From positions 1 through 7,458 of the forward strand of contig CAZVRZ010000216.1 in NCBI GenBank assembly GCA_964629965.1: DNA of 7,458 nt, read 5' to 3'. The notes under the pieces were generated by a model. The model searched no databases. It worked only from the letters and a program-made list of their open reading frames with translations, and had not been told where the DNA came from. A program made the position numbers and the translations under genes. Positions 1 to 4,860 of the stretch are shown here, one piece after another (within the stretch, counting starts at the first letter, position 1; each line of letters opens with the position of its first letter). Source of the stretch: CAZVRZ01 sp964629965. Its GTDB lineage: Bacteria; Chloroflexota; Anaerolineae; Anaerolineales; UBA4823.

Positions 1-129
1 GAAACCCCGGTGATATCCACCGGCATATCCCCTACTTGGCGTTGGCTCTACCGGCTTACGCCCATTCCCACGCGCCTTCTCCCTGATTTTTCTGCACTCC
101 CCGGCCAACGCTTGCTGCTCACCCAGGCC

Positions 130-171
130 GTCATGCCGACTTATTGCGCTGTCATACCGACTTGTTGCGCT
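130..171. repeat. 21-bp tandem repeat, two imperfect copies
   Basis: Positions 130-150 and 151-171 are two adjacent 21-bp units that match at 19 of 21 positions. Each contains the core GACTT(A/G)TTGC, at 138-147 and 159-168. The same core recurs exactly once more, as GACTTGTTGC at 267-276, about 25 bp before the rho -35 element. A 21-bp period is two helical turns, so the cores in the tandem pair lie on the same face of the DNA. This would suit a protein-binding site but could equally be a remnant of a dispersed intergenic repeat. Confidence 0.65.
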
Positions 172-282
172 GGAAACCCCGCCGTTAGCCAGATTTTGCC
201 CAAAAAACTCGTTCAACCCAGTTTTTCTCCCCAACTGCCCTGAACTGCCCCGTTTCCTCATTATCGGACTTGTTGCAGAATC

Positions 283-295
283 CCTTTGTGAAAGG
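283..295. promoter_or_regulatory. Small perfect inverted repeat abutting the rho -35 box
   Basis: CCTTT at 283-287 and AAAGG at 291-295 are perfect inverted repeats separated by GTG, ending 3 bp before the putative -35 element. The position would suit an operator or activator site, but the arms are only 5 bp, so chance is a serious alternative. Confidence 0.25.
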
Positions 296-298
296 CAC

Positions 299-327
299 TT
301 GCAGTATAAAAATTCCCATGCTATAAT
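299..327 (+). promoter_or_regulatory. Sigma70-type promoter of the rho operon
   Basis: TTGCAG (299-304) as -35 and TATAAT (322-327) as a perfect -10 are separated by exactly 17 bp. The -10 is preceded by TGC (319-321), giving an extended -10 element as well. Transcription would start near 334-335 and leave a leader of about 130 nt before the rho ATG at 463. This is by far the best promoter-like sequence I found in the window. Confidence 0.8.
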
Positions 328-334
328 GCGGGTA

Positions 335-462
335 GTGATTCCCCATTCTTTTAGTTTGAATATGAATATGAATTCTATTGCGGTTTCACCGCGGTTTATT
401 GCACCGTAGTTCCCTTACACCATTTTTCCATTAAAAAAAGAATACATTGAGAGATATAGAAT
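335..462 (+). promoter_or_regulatory. Rho mRNA leader, possible attenuation region
   Basis: The leader holds two overlapping small hairpins that share the same GCGG sequence. One pairs GCGGT (380-384) with ACCGC (388-392). The other pairs CGGT (392-395) with ACCG (403-406). Next comes a 30-nt stretch (410-439) with no G and eight C, which resembles a Rho-loading (rut-like) segment. A weak AGAGA-like ribosome binding site lies at about 450-454, eight bases from the start codon. E. coli rho is known to be autoregulated by Rho-dependent attenuation in its leader. The similar arrangement here is inference only. Confidence 0.4.
362..409 (+). CDS. Possible 15-residue leader peptide upstream of rho
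   Basis: An ATG at 362 opens a 15-codon frame (MNMNSIAVSPRFIAP) that stops with TAG at 407-409, one base before the G-free stretch of the leader. A second in-frame ATG lies at 368. It begins about 27 nt after the predicted transcription start and spans both small hairpins. No clear Shine-Dalgarno sequence precedes it, so translation is uncertain and the frame could be accidental. If real, ribosome release at this stop would expose the G-free segment to Rho. Confidence 0.25.
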   Translation: MNMNSIAVSPRFIAP

Positions 463-1740
463 ATGAAAGTTGTTGAGTTAGAAAGAACTCCTTTGGCTTC
501 ATTGCGACAGATGGCCAGAGATTTGAACGTGCCTAGTGCGAACCGGCTGAAGAAAGAAGACCTGATTTTACGCATTCAACAAATTGAGGCGGAACGTGAA
601 GGCGTTGAACTGCGCGGTGGCACCTTGGAAATTATGAGCGATGGCATTGGTTTCTTACGCTCTAGTCATTATCAACCTGGGCCTTATGATGTGTACGTCT
701 CGCAATCGCAAATTCGCCGGTATAGTTTGCGTAATGGGGATTTGATCATTGGGCATGTCCGCCCGCCACGCGAATCGGAACGGCATTACGGCTTGTTGAA
801 AGTTGAGAGCGTCAATGGGGTTGATCCGGAAGAGGCCAAGAATCGCCCATCTTTTGAATCTCTGACACCCATTTTCCCGGACACCCGGTTTGACCTGGAG
901 ACGGATCGCCATACTTTGGCAACTCGCCTGATCAACCTAGTGACCCCGATTGGGCGTGGCCAGCGTGGTTTGATCGTTTCGCCTCCGAAAGCGGGTAAAA
1001 CCACGATCTTAAAGCAAATGGCAAATGCTATTTCCACCAAGCATCCGGATGTGCATTTGATGGTAGCCCTGATCGGCGAGCGTCCTGAAGAAGTTACAGA
1101 TATGGACCGCTCTGTAGACGCGGAAGTTATTTCGTCAACATTTGACGAGCCGGTAACCTCTCATGTACGTGTGGCTGAGATGGCGTTAGAGCGTGCAAAG
1201 CGGCTGGTGGAAATTGGCCGGCATGTTGTAATTTTAATGGATTCTATTACTCGCCTGGCGCGTGCCTATAACCTGGTAGTAACACCCTCGGGCCGGACAT
1301 TATCTGGCGGTATCGACCCGTCTGCTTTGTATCCTCCCAAGCGTTTCTTTGGCGCGGCGCGAAACATAGAAGAAGGCGGTTCATTGACAATCGTGGCTAC
1401 TTGTTTGATCGATACCGGGTCTCGTATGGATGATGTGGTTTACGAAGAATTCAAGGGAACCGGAAATATGGAGTTGCACCTGTCTCGCCGCCTTCAGGAA
1501 CGGCGTGTTTTTCCTGCAATTGATATTGAGCGTTCTTCCACTCGTAGAGAAGAATTGCTGTTAGGCCCAGATATTACGCCGCGCGTTTGGCTGATGCGAC
1601 GGATGTACGATCAAATGATTGCAACGCCGCCGTATGGTGCGGGCTTGGATCCCACTACTGCTGCGGAAGCCATCTTGCAAAGAATGTCCCGTACAGAGGA
1701 TAACATCGCCTTCCTGGAAACATTGAACGAGGATATCTAG
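463..1740 (+). CDS. rho: Transcription termination factor Rho
   Basis: This is the hexameric RNA-dependent ATPase and helicase that binds C-rich nascent RNA in the cytoplasm and terminates transcription. The 425 residues match the usual length (E. coli Rho is 419). Residues about 6-42 form the helical Rho N-terminal domain. Residues about 50-118 form the cold-shock-like primary RNA-binding domain (GFLR, YDVYVS, IRRYSLRNGD). The ATPase core has Walker A SPPKAGKTT (173-181, Lys179), the GERPEEV segment (205-211) and Walker B VVILMDSITRLARAYN (255-270). It also has the Q-loop region with SGGIDPSALYPPKRFFGAARN (in two parts, 281-291 and 292-301), the R-loop KGTGNMEL (331-338) and the arginine-containing RSSTRREELL (357-366). 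All functional motifs appear intact, with no long insertion of the kind seen in some Actinobacteria. It is the first gene of an apparent operon, and its last bases carry the start signals of the next gene. Confidence 0.98.
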   Translation: MKVVELERTPLASLRQMARDLNVPSANRLKKEDLILRIQQIEAEREGVELRGGTLEIMSDGIGFLRSSHYQPGPYDVYVSQSQIRRYSLRNGDLIIGHVRPPRESERHYGLLKVESVNGVDPEEAKNRPSFESLTPIFPDTRFDLETDRHTLATRLINLVTPIGRGQRGLIVSPPKAGKTTILKQMANAISTKHPDVHLMVALIGERPEEVTDMDRSVDAEVISSTFDEPVTSHVRVAEMALERAKRLVEIGRHVVILMDSITRLARAYNLVVTPSGRTLSGGIDPSALYPPKRFFGAARNIEEGGSLTIVATCLIDTGSRMDDVVYEEFKGTGNMELHLSRRLQERRVFPAIDIERSSTRREELLLGPDITPRVWLMRRMYDQMIATPPYGAGLDPTTAAEAILQRMSRTEDNIAFLETLNEDI

Positions 1741-1742
1741 TG
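1729..1742 (+). promoter_or_regulatory. Shine-Dalgarno and GTG start inside the rho stop region
   Basis: GAGGA at 1729-1733 lies six bases before a GTG at 1740-1742. The G of GTG is the last base of the rho TAG stop, giving a TAGTG overlap. This decides the start of the LysM-M23 gene, since the next in-frame Met lies inside the membrane segment (residue 68). Translational coupling with rho is likely. Confidence 0.8.
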
Positions 1743-2899
1743 TCCGATCAATCCGAAAAGCAGGTAGCTGTGAGCGAGGCCGAGGCCGTGCCTGCAGCTA
1801 CAGATCTCGCTCCTGATGCTGAGCATACCTCTTCAGGGCCCGGGAAAAATGTAAAGATAAGGAATACGTTTGCTGAACACCTCATCGTGCTCGGTGTTTG
1901 GTTGATTGCAACCAGCCTGGTGCTCCTGGCTTTATATATGGCCTGGCAAACAAAGGTGGCAGTGGCTGCCACGCCGGTGGCAGTAGGTCAACCAGTCGTA
2001 ACTTTTACGCCAATTCCCGCAATAGCGGGCGTAGATCTGCCGGAGTTCATTTCGAATCCGATCGGTGAAACACTTTTGCGAGAAAATAAGTTGCACACGA
2101 TCATTCCCAGCCGGGCGCGCGAATCCGTGATCACGTATACTGTACAGAAAGGCGACTCGATTTTTGCAATCGCTTATAAATTCAATATCAAACCGGAATC
2201 TGTACTCTGGGCAAATTACGATCAACTTCAAGACAGCCCGGATGCCATCAGCATAGGCATGGGATTGAATATTCCTCCTGTCGATGGTGTCTATTACCAA
2301 TGGTCCGAGGGGGATTCACTGGGGAGCGTTGCAGAGGCGTATAAAGCCGAAGCCAGGGATATCTTAAGTTGGCCTGGCAATAAGATCGATTTGACGAATC
2401 CAGAAATACCAAAGGGACAGTGGGTGATGATCCCGGGTGGAGAGAGGGAATTCAAAAGCTGGGTTGTGCCTCAAATTGCGCGCGGTAAAGCCGGGGTGAA
2501 TAAATCGGTCTATGGCCCGGGAGCTTGTGAAGGCAGTTATGAGGGGGCTTATGGAACCGGTAGTTTTGTTTGGCCTGGCGTCAACCACCATCTTTCGGGC
2601 AATGATTTCTNNNNNNNNNNGGGATGGGTGATCCGATTTTTGCTTCGGACAGCGGTGTGGTGGTGTTTGCCGGCTGGTCAACGGGTGGTTATGGAAACAT
2701 GATCATGATCGACCATGGGAATGGCTACCAGACATTATATGGCCATTTAAGTGATTATTCTGTTCACTGTGGGCAAAGTGTTTACCAGGGCAACTTTATT
2801 GCAGCTGCTGGCAGTTCGGGTTATTCTACCGGGCCCCATTTGCATTTTGAAATTCGCTTGTGGGGTGACTTCGTGAATCCCTGGCATATGCTACCCTGA
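1740..2899 (+). CDS. Membrane-anchored LysM and M23 family peptidase (broken by assembly gap)
   Basis: Probable peptidoglycan endopeptidase facing the outside of the cell. A polar, acidic N-terminus of about 45 residues precedes one membrane segment (about 46-69, rich in Leu, Val, Ala and Trp), so the rest should be extracytoplasmic. Two LysM-type modules follow. The first, at about 131-180, contains YTVQKGDSIFAIAYKFNI. The second, at about 185-232, contains YQWSEGDSLGSVAEAYK. These bind peptidoglycan glycan chains. The C-terminal M23 (LytM/lysostaphin-type) zinc domain starts near residue 275 and continues after the N gap, where GDPIFASDSGVVVFAG, GNGYQTLYGHLS (His codon at 2744) and the HLH zinc-binding motif of GPHLHFE (2837-2845) are visible. 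The first zinc motif of the family (HxxxD) should lie in the gap. The frame changes across the 10 Ns. As family similarity continues smoothly on both sides, I treat this as one gene with a mis-sized gap, not as a real frameshift. It overlaps rho by one base. Confidence 0.9.
2611..2620. other. Assembly gap of 10 Ns inside the M23 domain
   Basis: Ten Ns separate residue F290 (plus one base, T) from an in-frame GGGATGGGTGAT. One leading base plus 10 Ns is 11, not a multiple of three, so the stated length cannot be correct if the gene is intact. The true gap must be 3k+2 bases. By family comparison about 10-11 residues are missing, suggesting roughly 29 or 32 bases. Confidence 0.9.
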
Positions 2900-2920
2900 A
2901 ACAGTCATTTTTGCTATAAA

Positions 2921-2940
2921 AGAGAGGAGTGGGTTTGATG
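2921..2940 (+). promoter_or_regulatory. Ribosome binding site that decides the start of the 61-codon gene
   Basis: AGAGAGGAG at 2921-2929 is a strong Shine-Dalgarno sequence. It lies eight bases before the ATG at 2938. The in-frame GTG at 2929 overlaps the Shine-Dalgarno sequence and the TTG at 2935 is only five bases away, so ATG 2938 is preferred. Confidence 0.75.
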
Positions 2941-3123
2941 GCTAAAGATTTTCCAGAACCTGAGACGCACGTAATCGCAGAAACTGATAATTATATTGCC
3001 TGGGTCGCAGAAGAACCCGACGGCGAGACAACTTACCACCTCGAATTAAATAATGTTACCTTGCATTTCTTCAATGAGGAATGGCAAGAATTTCTCAAGT
3101 TGGTGCGTTTATTAGAAAAATAG
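2938..3123 (+). CDS. Small acidic protein of unknown function (61 residues)
   Basis: I do not recognise a named family. The product is a small, acidic, probably cytosolic protein without signal peptide, membrane segment or cysteines. The sequence alternates in a way that suggests a few beta strands (YIAWVAEE, TTYHLELNNVTLHFF), followed by a C-terminal amphipathic helix (EEWQEFLKLVRLLEK). A strong Shine-Dalgarno sequence and a position 38 bp after the peptidase gene, on the same strand, argue that it is real and co-transcribed with rho and the M23 gene. It ends 32 bp before the stop codon of the convergent gene. An extended -10-like TGCTATAAA at 2912-2920 lies just upstream but lacks a -35 and is too close to the start to be convincing. 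Confidence 0.75.
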   Translation: MAKDFPEPETHVIAETDNYIAWVAEEPDGETTYHLELNNVTLHFFNEEWQEFLKLVRLLEK

Positions 3124-3155
3124 GAACGAGTTGTAATTCCAGACCGGCGATACTG

Positions 3156-4799
3156 TTAACGCGTCACTTTGTCTACGTAGGGAATGACACTTTGGCAGGC
3201 TGGTGTCAGGTAAGTGGACACGTGTTCCCAATCCATTGTGTCGTGTCTTGTCCAGGCGCCATAGATTGCATAGGAAAGACAGCCAGGCCCAACATGATAA
3301 TTGGCTACAGTGAATCGCCATAAATTCTCATAATCGGTCACAGAGCCTGGCGAGCGGTTGGTCGCGTTATAAATGATCCGGCTGACCTGTGAGCAGTTCG
3401 CCAACAGTGTGTTGGCGAATAAGTTAATGCTAAAATCCACGCTGGAAAGATCGATACCGGTCAGGCAAGTGGGGCAATCCGATTTAGCTTGCAGCGCAAG
3501 GGCGCCCCGGATGATTGCCTGGTTTTCTTTGCTCAAATACACATAGCCGCGTTGGCAATTGCTTGAATCGAGTATGAGCGGGCAGAATTGTTCGTAAAAG
3601 GATGCATCCCACATTAATAGCGCTTCAGCGCCTGAGTCGGTAATCTGACCCAAGCCGAATTCTTTAGGATCCTTAAATGCCCCTGGCCAGAATTGGCTTT
3701 CTTGAGCAAAAAGATTCTTCATGAGCTGTGCCGGGACACTCGTTTGCTGGGCCACTTCAATGATCTTGGCATCAAAACGGTTTTGCCATTCTTGCACCAA
3801 CGGCAAAGCTTTTTCCAGGCCACAGGCATCTGAATAGCCATTGGGCAGTAAGCCGTTTGACGGACAACTCTGGGCATCGACAATTCCTTGAGAGATCAGT
3901 CTTCCTGCCAGGTAATTGTAAGAGACTTGGCTGGCCAGCACCGAGGTCGAATCAGGAGTCGATAGCCATGTGGGAACGCCACCCAGGGGAGGAAAAGAAT
4001 CCCATAATTGGGCGCAGGTGGATATTTGTTTGCCTCTCCACTGCGAGCTAAGTACATCGACATACCAGGCTCCTGTCGAGGCCGTGCTCGATACGCCTGT
4101 ATCTACGACACGTACCAACGCCGTAAAGTGATCGCTCGCATCTCCAAAGCTCGAATCGGCCCAGAATTCTACTGATGCTCCACTCATTGTGGTAGGTTGC
4201 AAAGGTACTTCACAGGAACTGCCAGGACATCCATAATCGATGCCCTGGACATTGACATGAATGGCAGTAATTTGTTCATTGGGCAGAGGTTCTTCGCCGT
4301 TCAAGATCAAAGTAGGAAGGCTGGTGCAACGGTTGTCGGTTGCGGTTTGGGTGCAATTGCCCAGCGTAAGATATACCTGTGGTTTGGGCAAATCAACCAG
4401 GATCGTTTTTTCTGAAGGTGTGCTGCTGACCTCATGAAGATATAAACCAATACACCCAGACGTATCCGTGTTGCTCTCGGTCAGTGTAGAGCAGGACGGT
4501 GTATTGACCCATTCAAGGTAAACTTTACTGCCGCAGCTATAATAAACCTCATTCTGTGTGGGCCAGCCCTCATGATCGATATAGATCTGGCATTGAGGGC
4601 TGTTATCAGACCAACGTAATAACCACCATTCATAACTGGTGTAAGATACCACAATCTCGGTTTGGCGAAGTATCTCATCGGGGCCGCCGTCAGCAGCACG
4701 AACAGATATTATCCCTTGTGATAAAATCATAAGAGATAATATGAGAAGTGCTACGTATCTGCGAGCACATATATTTCTCATCTTGACTAAAAATATCAT
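3156..4799 (-). CDS. Secreted cysteine-rich protein with SLT (lytic transglycosylase-like) domain
   Basis: Probable exported peptidoglycan-active enzyme of 547 residues. Residues 1-35 form a signal peptide (Lys/Arg-rich start, hydrophobic core about 16-31, likely cut after VRA). Residues about 40-255 look beta-rich and full of Trp, Tyr and paired Cys, and I cannot assign them to a named family. The C-terminal part (about 335-547) has the marks of the GH23/SLT lysozyme-like fold: FAQESQF with candidate catalytic Glu367, FGLGQIT (381-387), and ANYHVGPG (499-506), which matches the usual A-Y-N-x-G-P-G motif. Such enzymes cleave the MurNAc-GlcNAc bond in peptidoglycan. The predicted mature protein has 18 cysteines, an even number, many closely spaced. 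The start at 4799 is supported by GGAG (complement of 4805-4808) five bases upstream. A second Met at residue 7 would also give a good signal peptide but has no clear ribosome binding site. The gene converges on the rho operon and diverges from the next gene. Confidence 0.88.
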   Translation of the reverse strand: MIFLVKMRNICARRYVALLILSLMILSQGIISVRAADGGPDEILRQTEIVVSYTSYEWWLLRWSDNSPQCQIYIDHEGWPTQNEVYYSCGSKVYLEWVNTPSCSTLTESNTDTSGCIGLYLHEVSSTPSEKTILVDLPKPQVYLTLGNCTQTATDNRCTSLPTLILNGEEPLPNEQITAIHVNVQGIDYGCPGSSCEVPLQPTTMSGASVEFWADSSFGDASDHFTALVRVVDTGVSSTASTGAWYVDVLSSQWRGKQISTCAQLWDSFPPLGGVPTWLSTPDSTSVLASQVSYNYLAGRLISQGIVDAQSCPSNGLLPNGYSDACGLEKALPLVQEWQNRFDAKIIEVAQQTSVPAQLMKNLFAQESQFWPGAFKDPKEFGLGQITDSGAEALLMWDASFYEQFCPLILDSSNCQRGYVYLSKENQAIIRGALALQAKSDCPTCLTGIDLSSVDFSINLFANTLLANCSQVSRIIYNATNRSPGSVTDYENLWRFTVANYHVGPGCLSYAIYGAWTRHDTMDWEHVSTYLTPACQSVIPYVDKVTR

Positions 4800-4860
4800 G
4801 TTCGCTCCAGATTGTCAATGTATTCTTGATCATCCTCTAACCACGTGATACACTTTTGAT
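4800..4860. promoter_or_regulatory. Divergent intergenic region between SLT gene and receiver-fusion gene
   Basis: The 61 bp must carry promoter elements for at least one of the two divergent genes. On the + strand, TTGATC (4826-4831) and GATACA (4847-4852), 15 bp apart, form a weak promoter candidate. It would start transcription almost at the ATG at 4861, which also lacks a Shine-Dalgarno sequence, so a leaderless message is possible. On the - strand I see no good -35/-10 pair. A 13-base string, AAGAATACATTGA (- strand, 4827-4815), also occurs upstream of rho at 438-450. Confidence 0.35.

Larger units (their letters stand above)
1..298. other. Non-coding, C/T-rich stretch upstream of the rho promoter
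   Basis: I see no convincing gene here. The only open frame (10-243, + strand) has a low-complexity Pro/Leu/Thr/Cys-rich translation with no domain. Part of that translation comes from a tandem DNA repeat, and the frame has no ribosome binding site. The + strand is rich in C and T. It contains a perfect 6-bp inverted repeat at 7-23 (CCGGTG, loop ATATC, CACCGG), a 21-bp tandem duplication at 130-171, and a 9-base string (GAAACCCCG) present at both 1-9 and 173-181. The last point suggests that another repeat copy may lie just upstream of the window. The stretch could be a decayed mobile or intergenic repeat, or the 3' flank of an upstream gene. Confidence 0.6.

Noticed and set aside
130..171. 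CRISPR-like array
   Set aside because: The two 21-bp units are directly adjacent with no spacer, are imperfect, and no cas gene is present.
10..243. Open frame of 77 codons on the + strand
   Set aside because: It has no ribosome binding site, a low-complexity Pro/Leu/Thr/Cys-rich translation and an internal repeat caused by the 21-bp DNA duplication, and it resembles no protein.
2624..2899. Separate 91-codon M23 gene starting at ATG 2624
   Set aside because: The ATG is internal to the M23 domain next to the N gap. No start signals are visible, and the fragment continues the domain begun before the gap.
2912..2920. Extended -10-like TGCTATAAA before the 61-codon gene
   Set aside because: No -35 at a proper distance. 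A start near 2927 would cut into the Shine-Dalgarno sequence, so co-transcription from upstream is simpler.
3081..3323. 80-codon + strand frame overlapping the ends of two genes
   Set aside because: It overlaps the 61-codon gene and the antisense of the SLT gene, with no domain or ribosome binding site, so it is a shadow frame.
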